Positions 40,829 through 51,315 of a DNA stretch of 64,000 bases are shown here, piece by piece. The position numbers were made by a program, and so were the translations under genes. The stretch comes from Hydractinia symbiolongicarpus. Taxonomy: Eukaryota; Cnidaria; Hydrozoa; Anthoathecata; Hydractiniidae. Where the stretch lies: positions 20,239,851-20,303,850 of the forward strand of contig NC_079877.1 of NCBI RefSeq assembly GCF_029227915.1, in the 5' to 3' direction. The notes beneath the pieces were generated by a model that had not been told where the DNA came from, made no database searches, and saw nothing but the letters and a program-made list of their open reading frames with translations. How positions within the stretch are numbered: position 1 is the stretch's first letter; each line of letters opens with the position of its first letter.

Positions 40829-42410
40829 TCGATAAGGCCCGTGGAAAAATCAACTTAGGCAAAAAGCCATTAAAAAATAAGTTGCTTTAAATGTTTTGCT
40901 GACGTAAGCAATGCATATACAAAAAGAGTGTTCTTAAAATTCTACACAAAATGTCTAATGTCAAATCTTACACAAAATAAAAAAAGAACAGCTTGCAAGG
41001 TGTAAAATCTTGTTGATAAAAAGTTACAACAACGACACTCACAACATCGACACTCACAACATCGACACTCCCAACACCAATACTCACAAAACCGACAGTA
41101 AGAACACCGACAGTTGCAACACTGACAGTCACAACACGGATAATAACAATGTCAGAAATAACGCATCTCAAATATGTGCATCTTATAAGTGATTATGTTG
41201 AAAACCCTCAGTATTTTATTCTGAAATGTCAAAAAGTTGACTTGCAAGAGTTAAGTTCTTTACACATTTTAAATATTGTCTTTCCCTTAAAAGCTTATAC
41301 AAAAACATGAAAAAGCCATAGTTTAGAAACATTAAATCTAAATCTACCAAAATCAGTCATTTCAGTTTCATACCATTTTCTCCCACAAAAATTTACACAA
41401 AATGTTAAAATCAACCAGTTAAGAACACAAAAATTTTTCTTTTTTAGTATAATGATCCGTACTGCCCTTTACCAACAATTCTGAACCTAAATGTCATAAA
41501 ATCAATAAGCAAAGAATAAACTTGAATTAAATAAAATCATTATTTTGGAAACATTGTATACGCTTTGTAAACAAAAGTTTACACGAAATGCAAAACAGAT
41601 TGATTTTTGAGAAACACATCTAAATCAACAAAAATAATTTCATTCCGCATGTCGTATATTACCATTACCCATCAATCTTCCACAAAAAGGTTGTGAAACA
41701 CATCAAAATTTAGAAAAATCGGTCATTTCAGTGCATACAGTCATCGCCCATTAGATTACAAAATCAGAAACAAAACAATAATAAATAACTTAACACACAC
41801 ACTTTAAATTCTATAAAATTCGTTCCACTTGTCATATTGCATGTGGTCCCCCTTGTAAAGTGCACCTTGGCCCTTTGTTTTTTATTTTCTAATTTTACTT
41901 TACATCTAGCTCCACTTCTCACTTCACTTTTTTACTTCTTCACTTGGTCTCGTTTCTTTTTAAATACATAGCTATGCTTTTTTAAACCATCTTCTGTGCT
42001 TTTTTGGTGGCCTTTATTTTCTACTTCTAAATTTACTTTACTTCTAGCTCCACGTAGCTCCACTTTCACTTCCAGCTTCACTTTTCTACTTCTTCAATTG
42101 GACTTTTTTCTTTTTAAATATGCTTTTTTGAACCACTTATTCTACGTTTTTTAAGATCGCTCTTTTGTGGGTTTTTTTGGTGGCGAGAGGACACCATTTT
42201 TCGAAATGTAAACGTTAAATTTATTTCAGCAAATCAAATTGAGTCGTATTCATCACGTGATGTAAACAAAGTAAACCCGCTAGCAAAATGGACATAATTT
42301 TTTCGGCGACTTCGAAGAGAATTTCGACAACATCAAAGGAAAATGACAATATCCACTTTGCCTGTCGCAGACACACAGACACACTTAGCGTATCATTATA
42401 TAGAGACTAG
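40829..42410 (+). repeat. Repeat R unit with internal insertions
   Basis: Starts TCGATAAGGCCCGTGG; only the first 90 and last 150 bases follow the R consensus. Inside: a 15-bp minisatellite (41030-41150, cacaacatcgacact type) and a tandem duplication of about 135 bp (41880-42010 and 42015-42150). No gene. Confidence 0.6.
41030..41150 (+). repeat. 15-bp minisatellite
   Basis: Seven to eight imperfect copies of acaacatcgacactc. Encodes a meaningless DTHNI-type repeat frame on the plus strand. Confidence 0.8.
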
Positions 42411-43152
42411 TCGATAAAGAACCGTGGAAAAATCCACTTAGGCAATAGGACATTGAAAAAGTTGGTTGTTTAAGACGTTTTGCTGATGTCAGCATTGCAA
42501 ACCCAAACATATATTTGCGAAATTTAGTTCATTCGTTGCCTGTAAGGTGTAGAGGTTGAAACGCTAATCAAAATAATGTATAGGATCATATCTTTTCTAC
42601 GAACGACTAAGGACACATAAGGGTTTAAAAATTTTGCTGACGTCAGCAACGGCCCGTTAAAACGCGAAAAAATTTTTTCAGAAATTTATGTCCCTGTTAC
42701 TTTCATCGCATAGACCTTGAAACGATGATCAAGAAAATGTATACGATCATGTATTTTTGACAAACGGTTGCAGATATATTAGGGTGTAAAGGTTTTTTTG
42801 ATGACGTCATCAACCCGTCCATTCCGAAACGGATTTGGGGACTCAGGCTTGGGAAACTTACCCAAATTGGTTCCAGGTCATCTCTAGTTACCCACGCGGT
42901 GTAAATTCATTGACGTCACCACCTCGTTTCCAAGTTATTTAGCCTCAAAATTTCAAGTGCACTGTAATGGTTTCATTAATTTAATACACTTTTCTTTGAC
43001 GTCAATACTATTTTAACAGTAAAGTTTGGTAAATTACAGAACACTTTTATAGGCGATGTTTTGTAGAATTTGTTAAAGAAAATTGTGATGAATATAATCC
43101 ACTTTGCAAAAGTGACAGACAGACAGAGCTGGGGTATTATTATATAGACTAG
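42411..43152 (+). repeat. Repeat R, complete unit (about 740 bp)
   Basis: Begins TCGATAAAGAACCGTGG and ends tattatatagactag. Includes two TGACGTCA-like palindromes (42640, 42803), a gatcaagaaaatgtat phrase twice, and the 'gacagacag' stretch before the end. No coding capacity. TC start and CTAG end recall Helitron termini. Confidence 0.75.
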
Positions 43153-45231
43153 CCGAATTCCCGTGGAAGAATCCACCGAATGTCTCTATGAAATGCATGT
43201 AAGTGATACCAAACAAAAACATACATACAGCATAGTAATTTGGTAATTTTATATTTATACCCGTTGAAACCAAAACGTTGAAATATAAGCAGGTGCAACA
43301 ACAACAACAACAACAAAAATGCAAAATGCATTATGTCCAACAAAATCAAAAGGCGTCTAACAACCGTTACTTAAGAAGCGAAATCTGCTAAAATTTATAC
43401 TTGCTTTGCCATGCCAGAAGTACAACAGGGAAAAAAGTATATCAGACATTTGAAAAATCCAACATATTTTGCCCAGTTATACAAATAAAGTTATTACAAA
43501 ATTTCCACACTGTAGAGTTTGTAACACGTCAAACCAAAATTAGATAATCAGTCTATTGCATACAAAGTTTTACACAAAATATAAGAAATTAACAGTTATC
43601 TGAATTCTCGTGGAAGAATCTATTGAATCTCTCATTCCACCGATAAAAGGGATACCAAACAAAAACATACAACACAGCTATTTGAATTTCCAAAACTCAC
43701 ATTTCAACCTCGACCCAGGGCTCTTTGTCTCTTTTATAACGGGATGGCAGAAAGATAAAAAAATGCATATGGATCGAGGTTGCTCACAAACTACATTATT
43801 CTATGTGTATAACCGCTGAAACAAAACGTCTAAAAATATACACACGCTAAAACTATATACTTGCTTTGCCATTCCAGAACTCAAAATATAAGAAATTAAT
43901 AGTTAAAACACAAAAAAAAGAAGTATAAAAACTTGAATCATTTGGCATATTGTATATCTACCGAAAAATTCAAAGAACAGACCCAAACTTATAATCTAGA
44001 AAATCACGCATAAAATCAAAGAAGATAACAATGCAGCGTTTTCGAATTTAAGAATCGAATATATTTCAAACGATTGTAACGTAGCAGATGTAAACATTGA
44101 TTTAAGTTTAGGTTTTAGGTTTAGGTTTATTACAGCCTTAATGTTTTTAACTTTTTGACAAATACTATCCTCATTATTCTGAATATATTCTTAGCATGTC
44201 CATGTCCTGAAAATATAATGCCTTAATAAAATAAAGCATGCTATAGCCATTGGAATATTGTTTTTATATTTATAACAAACAATCGAGGTAGGACATATTC
44301 TTAAGATATTCTTAACTGACCCTGGGTATATTCTTACAAAAAAAGAATATGTTCAGGCGCAAGACATATTTCACTTCATATTTAAGGGAAAGTACATTTC
44401 CAATCAGTTCTCTTTTTGACGGTATATCATCGTACGTCTTTCTTCTTTATAACAAATATTTCTGACCACATGACCACAACATAAACCTTTTTTATTTTCG
44501 CTCGACAACAACAGTCGTGTTTTTTACATTTGAGATTTGAATTACATTCATATTCGAATGCAATACAACCTCGGTCCCAGAACACAAAAATTGAAAATAT
44601 AGAAGAAACAAATAACCTTTAACCTAACCTCATGATGAGTAAACATTGTTTGAAATAACTTTTTTCAGGATTACTTTGAAAAAGAGACAACCTTCTTCGC
44701 TTTGGTTTTCTTTCTTCAGTTGATAAACTTTGTCTCCGTGAGATACGGCGCGCACATGGTAAGCCGGGGGTAAAATTAAATTATTCTATCTATAACGACT
44801 AACGGGGCTTTTAAAACAAAGAAACAAATAAAAACATTTGAGAATAAAATAAAAATTAGCCTTAATAAAATAAAGAAAAAGAGTTTTATTTTTTAAGGTA
44901 ATAAGAAAAGAGAATTAAACATTTAAAGAGTAACACCCTGATTTGCGTTTCTTTTTACTTGGTAAATTTTAGCGTAACGCCACGTCATAAAAAAGTGAAC
45001 CGTACATTGCGTGTCGTGGACTCACATGGTTACTCACACAAGCGTATTATTATACAGACAATGGCTTCTCTGATCTTAATATACTTTCCTTTGACGTGAA
45101 TATTGTTTTAACGTCAAAGTTTGGTAATTTACAAATTTATAGGCGATGTTTTGTAGACTTTATCAAAGAAATTTTATCCACTTTGCAAAAGTGACAGACA
45201 TACAGAACTGGCGTATTATTATGTAGACTAG
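43153..45231 (+). repeat. Repeat R variant unit with long foreign interior
   Basis: Starts CCGAATTCCCGTGG. The interior (43350-45000) holds an (AAC)n run at 43296, a second copy of the start phrase near 43600 (attctcgtggaagaatc), a short ttaggttt run near 44110 and AT-rich DNA without genes. The end returns to the R consensus (45060-45231). Confidence 0.5.
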
Positions 45232-46293
45232 CCGGGAAACCCGGCGTCGAATCGCCGGGATGAGCCAAAAGTAACTGTTGTTGAATGCCCTAAGGAGCGC
45301 TTAAAAAGAACTGCAAACTGTGCGACACAATCAGGTGGAACGCTTTAGTACAGGTATGCAGTATGTCGTAAATCAAGTGAAGCGCACACACCATTATAGT
45401 GTTGCGACTGTAACATATTTTTCAAAAAATAACTTTCCCGCAACAAAGGATGAAATAAAAGCACAGTTTACAACCGTTGTGACTCTGTCATAGCAAAAGC
45501 AATCGGTCAATATTATTTTATTTTTATACTATCACTTTTTAGGTAAATATATGAGATAGCTAAATGGCTATATCCTCGACATAAAAATAAATGTTGGGTT
45601 GGAGAAGTACCTCTTATACCAAACAAAATTAGTAAAAAGTAAGGCTATTATTAGCTAGTAGCCTTCAAAATATTCGCTCCTAGCCAAAAATCCTAAAACT
45701 GGGGCGTTTAAGATCTGCACGTAGCTAAAAAACGTGACAATATATTTATCTTAACATTTTAGAACATAAAAAAACAAATATTATAAATATAAAAAGCTTA
45801 TAGAAGACAAAAAGGGGAAACAGACTTAGAAACAACACCGAGACTGACCACCATTACTTTTTAAAAACTAAAATGGCCATCATGTTTCTTCGTTGGCATG
45901 TCTAGGCCGCGAAAGTCTTGATTGGTTTTTCAAAGAATCAGGCGTTTTGATTGATATACACGTGTGAGCGGTCAAAACAAAGTCAGTTAAACTGTCAGTA
46001 AAACCATCCTATTTGCTTTCTGGGCGGAATCGGCGATTAAGGTCACGGGGGTAAATTATTATTAAAAATGGCGCATTTAAATAATGAATTCATTTTAATC
46101 ACTTAATTCTTTATCAAATTAGAGGTTCATCAATTAAATTAATTAAATTATGTAAGAAAATAAATTAATTTTTGTAATTTATTTTGATAAATCATAAGAT
46201 TTCCAATTAAACAACCCCCTGGTTTCTAAAAATTCGCGGTAAGATCAAAGGAATATCGGTAACCCCTTTGAACAGACAAAATATAGAGACTAG
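45232..46293 (+). repeat. Repeat R variant unit
   Basis: Starts with a GC palindrome (CCGGGAAACCCGG...CGCCGGG) and ends atatagagactag. The interior shows no gene and little similarity to R. Confidence 0.45.
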
Positions 46294-46339
46294 TCGATAA
46301 AGCCCGTTGAAAAATCCACTGAGGCAGGATAAAAATGAA
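46294..46339 (+). repeat. Repeat R unit start, interrupted by element D
   Basis: TCGATAAAGCCCGTTGAAAAATCCACTGAGGC... up to AAATGAA (46333-46339), the direct repeat that recurs at 62834-62840. The unit resumes there. Confidence 0.8.
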
Positions 46340-46437
46340 AGATAGGAAAATGTTCCTTCTGGCGCAGTCGCGTGCGCGTACAACAATGACGTCACAACAA
46401 ATCCCCATCATGCGGTGCTTATCATGCATATCAAGGA
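46340..46437 (+). repeat. Left terminal inverted repeat of D
   Basis: Begins AGATAGGAAAATGTTCC; contains gtgcgcgtacaacaa, TGACGTCA, then atccccatcatgcggtgctt. Matches the complement of 62737-62833 with a six-base insertion (cagtcg-like) and few substitutions. PolB tail coding sequence starts inside or just after it. Confidence 0.9.
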
Positions 46438-46876
46438 CGAAGTTGAAGCACGCTTCGATACAAGTGCATATAATGCAGATGATGGGAGACATCTCCCTAT
46501 AGGAAAAAACAAGAAGGTGGTGGGCTTGATGAAGGACGAGCTTGGTGGCAAAATCATGACAGAGTTCATTACGTTGAGGGCCAAGGCATACGCATATAAG
46601 AGTCTTACCAAGGAAGGCGGTGATCGAAAAGCGAAGGGCATCAAGAGATGTGTCAGCAAGAAATCTATCACCTTCGATGACTATTAACGATGTCTGGAAG
46701 AGGGCGTTGATATATACAAAAGCCAGATCTTAATCCAAAACAAGGGCCATAGGGTATATACCCAAGAAGTATTGATGTTGGCACTAATCAGGGCAGACGA
46801 TAAGCGAGTTGTACAACCGGATCAAATTACAACGCTTGCCAGGGGCCATTACCGCCTAGCGTCTACAGGGGAATAA
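46415..46876 (+). pseudogene. PolB: PolB C-terminal tail of a divergent type
   Basis: Frame with EVEARFDTSAYNADD, GGKIMTEFITLRAKAYAYKS, KAKGIKRCVSKKSITFDDY, a TAA at 46685-46687, then YKSQILIQNKGHRVYT and DDKRVVQPDQITTLARGHY. This is the end of a Polinton-type PolB but of another subtype than the tails in A and BC (which read AFYDKR.V..D.(I)HT). All upstream polymerase domains are missing and the terminal repeat abuts it. Two bases before the X start. Confidence 0.75.
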
Positions 46877-46877
46877 A

Positions 46878-47459
46878 ATGGAGTCCTATCTGTATATAGT
46901 CTTACTCCTGCCCTATGCCCTGATTGCCTACATACTTTTTAGTTATCGAAGTATAATAAAAAGGATGTCCGATATCGCACAAGTATTCGAAAATGCCTCC
47001 GAGGAGTATGAAAATATCGAAAAGCCCATCGATAAGCGTCAAATTTTAAAGGAGGCCCTACGCAAAGGTAAAAGACATCTCCTACCAAAGAAGTGTACGG
47101 AGGGGTTTGTCGACAAGGCTCCGGAGCAGGCTATCGATAAGGTACATACAGAGTATATGCAGCAAGAACTCCAAGAGAAGGGAGAAAAGACAGCAAAAGC
47201 ACTGTCAACCCATGTTATCAGCCTATATGCCAGCATGATAGGGAATTTTGTGGATATTGACTCCGTTGAAGAGTTAAGGAGAGATATTGAGGATGACCCT
47301 ATTATTCGGGACTCCATGACCGATCTAGGGATCTTCGTATATTGTGGCATTGGGAGATGTTTAGCCCCACTGCTTGTGGTGGGTCATACGGCAAGACATA
47401 AGAGCAAAAAGAAAGAGAGCACGGAGAAGGAGGTGGATACGGCGGAGACGGCACCATAA
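46878..47459 (+). CDS. X, membrane-associated protein, intact
   Basis: 193 residues. N-terminal membrane segment (YLYIVLLLPYALIAYILFSY) then RSIIKR, a charged helical region, KKCTEGFVDKAPEQAIDKVH, and DDPIIRDSMTDLGIFVYC near residue 145 with a second weak hydrophobic part (GRCLAPLLVVGHTA). Basic-acidic tail. Start in GGGAATAAAATG, with the PolB stop inside the box. Best reference for the family; function unknown. Confidence 0.85.
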   Translation: MESYLYIVLLLPYALIAYILFSYRSIIKRMSDIAQVFENASEEYENIEKPIDKRQILKEALRKGKRHLLPKKCTEGFVDKAPEQAIDKVHTEYMQQELQEKGEKTAKALSTHVISLYASMIGNFVDIDSVEELRRDIEDDPIIRDSMTDLGIFVYCGIGRCLAPLLVVGHTARHKSKKKESTEKEVDTAETAP

Positions 47460-47463
47460 ATAA

Positions 47464-47828
47464 AATGAGCGAAGTTGAACAAAAACAAGAGGAGAGGGTC
47501 AATAACCAAGAAGAAAGAGGGTCGTGTTGCCACAGGCAAGAGACTTGCGGAATGAAACCGCAAGAACAAGGCTAACTTGCAGAAGAACGTGGACAAAGAA
47601 CCTTCACAGGATGATAAGGAACCTGCCGAAACCCCCGGCAAGTCAATGGGCAGTGTCCACATCTATGGAGTTGGAGCGATAGCTGTGCTTACTATAGGCG
47701 TCGGGGTTTGGTATATGTTTGGCAAGGGTAAAAACAAACCCCAAAACCCAGCACCAGAGCCCCAACAGGGGAAACAGGACAAAAACCAGCCAAATATTTC
47801 GATTTTTTCAAAATGCAGTAATAATAAA
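47464..47828 (+). pseudogene. Y, single-pass membrane protein, frameshifted and fused to Z
   Basis: MSEVEQKQEERV start; one extra base near 47503, a TGA in place of Trp at 47552, then open with VHIYGVGAIAVLTIGVGVWY and the Pro/Gln tail. A T insertion near 47803 removes the stop, so the frame runs into Z without interruption (47577-48083). Confidence 0.75.
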
Positions 47829-48083
47829 ATGAGTGCAAGCAACGTAACACCGAAGGAAAAGGAAATTTTGGATATGTTGTACGAGACAGTGGTAGACCTT
47901 GGTTTCACCTTTGCCTATGTCATGGCAGGTAAAATTTTTTTTGACATATTAAGGCCATCTACTAAAATGGACACCAGCGATGTCATTAAGATGGTTGCCT
48001 ATTTTTCTGCAGGGAGAGCAAGTCGTGAAATGGCAGTATCCAAAGGATGGTTGCCGGCCAGCATCGTGCCCAAACAAAAATAG
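47829..48083 (+). CDS. Z, small conserved protein
   Basis: 84 residues, start MSASNVTPKEKEILDML after AATAATAAA. Same blocks as 18577-18831, including VIKMVAYFSAGRASREMAVS. The KIFFDILRPSTK part differs slightly from the GKKFLGI found elsewhere. Intact; the upstream frame of Y reads in as a fusion but the own ATG is in the usual context. Confidence 0.8.
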   Translation: MSASNVTPKEKEILDMLYETVVDLGFTFAYVMAGKIFFDILRPSTKMDTSDVIKMVAYFSAGRASREMAVSKGWLPASIVPKQK

Positions 48084-48127
48084 ACTGCTCGATGAAATTT
48101 CTATCTCCTATAGGGGAGATTGAAAAT

Positions 48128-48490
48128 ATGAAAGAAGAGACCAAAGAGTGTTATAAATGTCTAAAAACCCTACCATTGAACCAGTTCAAGTCAAAGGGCA
48201 AAGGACAAACTATAAAAAGTTGCATTCCCTGCCTTGATCTTGGGAGGGTATCAAAAGGCAATGCCAAACGTCGCATCTATATGCAACCCTTATATGAACT
48301 AATAATTCTCTTGCAGACTATATTAAGGCACAATTTATTGAGGGCTACACGTGGGAGAATTATGAAACGCATGTTAATAATAAGGTACGCTTCAGATACG
48401 ATAAAACTTTTAATTCCCCAACACTTGCTGACGTCACTAATGCATTGCAAAATGCACAGAATGCCATAACATCGGGGAATCAGATGCTGT
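48128..48490 (+). pseudogene. Cys4 zinc protein fragment, extra copy
   Basis: MKEETKECYKCLKTLPLNQF, then KSCIPCLD: a CxxC...CxxC knuckle like that of the next gene. After about 50 residues the similarity is lost; frames near 48290-48490 look like decayed helical sequence. A second, older zinc gene in tandem, present only in D. Confidence 0.5.
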
Positions 48491-48530
48491 AAGCTAAAAT
48501 ATGTCTCGGAATAGCCACCAGAAACAATAA

Positions 48531-48998
48531 ATGGCGGACATCAAATGTTGTCGCGTATGTAAACAGCTATTACCCTTGAACAAGTTCAGGGTTAGAGGAA
48601 ATAGCCGGACCAAGACCTGCTTGGCCTGCCTGGCTAAGGCGAAGTAAAGGCGGGCGACTCCTAAAAATAGGGCCATTGAAGACGCTAAAATAGACCCCCT
48701 TGCCATTGATAGAGAAATTCGGGATGCTAAACAGGATGAAAACTACATGATTTTATATGATCTCTTTATACACAGGATCATACCCCGATACGTCGAACTC
48801 ATCGAGGATAGCCCGGAGAAAGCAAGACGCATGGAGAGGTATCGCAATGCATTAAGATGCTTGCAAGGAAAATTAAGGCTTAATACACCACCCCTTGAAT
48901 ACAAGGCTCGGGGGACTAAGCTCTGCCCTGCTTGTCGAGGGTCCTTGGTGAATAACCAAGGGGGTACATTGGTATGTTCGGGCTGTTGGGGAGTATAA
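48531..48998 (+). pseudogene. Zinc-binding protein with two Cys4 sites, one stop
   Basis: MADIKCCRVCKQLLPLNKFR start after ACAATAA; KTCLACL completes the first site; TAA at 48645-48647 replaces Lys; then a helical part and a complete second ribbon (LCPACRGS...LVCSGC). 155 residues without the stop. Ends 20 bases before the ATPase start. Confidence 0.7.
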
Positions 48999-49018
48999 CC
49001 TAAAGATCATAATAAGAA

Positions 49019-49604
49019 ATGGTCCTACTAGACGTCGTAATGGACCCACGTACGGCAATTTTCACAGGAACCACAAGTTTTGGTAAGACACAACGTGTTT
49101 TGGACCTGCTTGAGCAAGAGTATAGGGGACACTATCATAATATAGTGATACTTTGCCCTACCCTACGGTGGAATAAGACATACCTGGAGAGGGCCTCACT
49201 TTGGAAGGATAGCTATGTATTCCTTATAGACACCGGGGACAAACTTTTTGAATGGGTAGCGAAATTGTCATCGTTACTAGCTGGCGAGGACAGCCTTTTC
49301 ATTGTGGATGACGTAAGCACCAACGAGGATCTCGATAAAAAAGGCAGCCTTTGCTTGAATTGGCTTTTTCAGGAAGGCACAGAAAGCATAGTTTGTGGCT
49401 CTTAACGCTCTTCCGTAGAACCTTCGCAGACAGAAGAAGTCCCTGTTTTTATGGTACCCACATGAGCGGTCGGATATGAAAATGATAGACGAGGAAACCA
49501 ATTTGATTCCTGACTGGAGCGAGATCAAAGCATGTCTGAAGAGGTCCAAGCACATGTGTCTATACGTAAGGCTTGAACACCCCAGGGCTTGGAAGATTCT
49601 TTAG
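49019..49604 (+). pseudogene. A32/FtsK-like packaging ATPase, frameshifted
   Basis: MVLLDVVMDPRTAIF start; Walker A GTTSFGKT (consensus GxxxxGKT kept, Cys to Phe), Walker B LFIVDD. A frameshift in an A-rich run near 49340 destroys the sensor block; small deletion near 49405; the C-terminus (RLEHPRAWKIL) is in the original frame to 49604. Packaging motor by family; inactive here. Confidence 0.88.
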
Positions 49605-49612
49605 TGAGCACC

Positions 49613-49644
49613 ACTCGTGCTTGTCCCTAAGGGGAAAAACGAGT
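49613..49644. terminator. Hairpin after the ATPase
   Basis: ACTCGT ... ACGAGT outer stem with CCC/GGG inner pairs and loop taa. Imperfect. Confidence 0.4.
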
Positions 49645-49648
49645 TAAT

Positions 49649-50410
49649 ATGGAAAGAAAAAGATGTCAAAAATGTAAACACTATCTTTCTTTGGACAGCT
49701 TTAGGATCAAACGGAATGGTCAACTGACGGGGAAATGTGTAAAATGCCTCAATATTAGCAATGCGTCAAAGGAGCGTACAAAATGTCCCCATCAAAGTGT
49801 GAGATCCCAATGTAAGGAGTGTGGTGGAAGTGGGATTTGCAGGCATGGCAGACGAAGATCCTATTGCAAAGAGTGTGGTGGTAATGGTATTTGCCATCAT
49901 GAAAGGCGGATATCTCGTTGCAAGGACTGCGGAGAAAGTGAGATTTGCAAGCATGGTAGGCATAGATACGCCTGCAAAGAGTGAAGGGGCAGCCAAATTT
50001 GTAAACATGAAAGGATAAGATCAATATGCAAAGACTGTGGAGGTAGGAGCATCTGCGGGCATGAAAAACATAGATTCCAGTGCCCTATTTGCAACCCTCC
50101 CGGGCATCTAGCTTATAATGTAAGAAGCCAAACCCATAACGCCCTAAAGAGAAACAAGGAGCTTAGTTCCCAGGAGTACCTTGCGTGCAACATGGCTACG
50201 CTGCGAGCTCACATCGAGGCCCAGTTTTCTGAGGACATGACATGGAATAACCATGGAGAGTACCAAATCGATCATAAGGTACCGATTAAATATAGGGAAA
50301 ACGGCAATGCCCCATCGCTTGCCGAGGTAGCAAAAAGGCTGCACTATTCTAACACTCAACCTATGTGGCCAAGTGAGAATATATCAAAAGGCAACCGATA
50401 TGTCTCGTAA
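49649..50410 (+). pseudogene. Zinc-repeat HNH endonuclease (giant-virus type), frameshifted
   Basis: N-terminal CQKCKHYLSLDSFRIK Cys4 site, then five repeats of about 21 residues of the form CK(E/D)CGG..ICxHxRxR, a one-base deletion near 49984, then CPIC and a C-terminal HNH-type core: EYQIDHKVPIKYRENGN followed by RLHYSNTQPMWPSENISKGN, with the first His in DH and Asn/His in the second block. Proteins with such repeats before an HNH core are known from mimivirus-like and algal viruses, from memory. No counterpart in A or BC. Start after GTTAATATGG. Confidence 0.75.
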
Positions 50411-50437
50411 TAGGAATCGCGCATCAAACCAAACATA

Positions 50438-50465
50438 ATTTTAATACTCATAAGGGTATTAAAAT
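50438..50465. terminator. Hairpin just before the BRO-like start codon
   Basis: ATTTTAATAC and GTATTAAAAT, 10-bp stem, 8-base loop. It overlaps the ATG at 50464 and is nearly the hairpin seen after the BRO gene in BC (20764-20792). Confidence 0.55.
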
Positions 50466-51308
50466 GACTGCGTTGAAATTCTCTGACCTTCATCGATATA
50501 TTAGAAATATGTCGCCGCAGGTTAAGTTCAACACGGAGATCATCGAAGCCCTAACCAACAACCAGGATCAACCCATGTTTAAAAGGGCGGATATTGGTAG
50601 GTTTTTGAGGCTCATTGATATTCGTCACATGTTTTCAGATATTAAGACCACGCCACGCGCCGATCTTAGGGGGGAGGGGTTGGGAACCCACCACTAAATG
50701 GGGCCCAACATAGGTATGACGCTTTCGTCACATTGGATCAAGCATTGGAAATCATCCGTCGTTCCCGAAAGCCTAAAGCAGTGGGGGTGATCAAATGGCT
50801 TGCAAGGGCAGGCGTGAAAAAGCTGCAGGATGAACTTGAGAAGCAGCGCCAAGCCCTCGAGGACATGGATATTGCCGTCACCATACTCGAGGATGATCTA
50901 AACGGCAGGGATAGTCAGCTCATGGTACTTGAGGACGAGCTTGAGGTACAGACCCAGGAAAATACAAGGCTCAAGGAACAATACGTACCACATGCCCAGG
51001 ATATAGGGAAAGACAACGTTATCATGATTCATCGAAGGCATAGCGCACAGGATGACGACGAATACCATCATCTTCCCTATTATTGCACGCGTGTACAAAG
51101 GCGCAACATTGCCAAAAAGAGGCTATGGTTTAGCGACAACTACCCGGGGGCGGCCGAGATTGTTGTCATCGACAACCTCAATGGCATGCATGCCTTTAAT
51201 AGGTTCGAAGAAGAAGGACATGTGGAGCGTTTCAGAAACCATTTCGGTCTTGTAGACCTTACACGTGATGACCTATATGATCTGGGTGTTCCGGCATTAG
51301 AGGACTAG
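50464..51308 (+). pseudogene. BRO-N/KilA-C-like protein, one frameshift
   Basis: MTALKFSDLHRYIRNMSPQV; FKRADIGRFLRLIDIRHMF; frameshift near 50690; from 50733 open with LDQALEIIRRSRKPKAVGVI, a coiled coil (LEKQRQALEDMDIAVTILED), and a C-terminal domain with EYHHLPYYCTRVQRRNIAKK, IDNLNGMHAFNRFEEEGH and LTRDDLYDLGVPAL. About 275 residues. Viral BRO/KilA-type proteins bind DNA and modulate host or viral transcription; the match is by pattern. Confidence 0.7.
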
Positions 51309-51315
51309 GTAGATG

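Noticed and set aside
41010-41192. Frame of DTHNI repeats
   Set aside because: Product of a 15-bp minisatellite, no start context, not a gene.
44095-44130. TTTAGG-like telomeric run
   Set aside because: Only about three irregular units; too short to be interstitial telomere.
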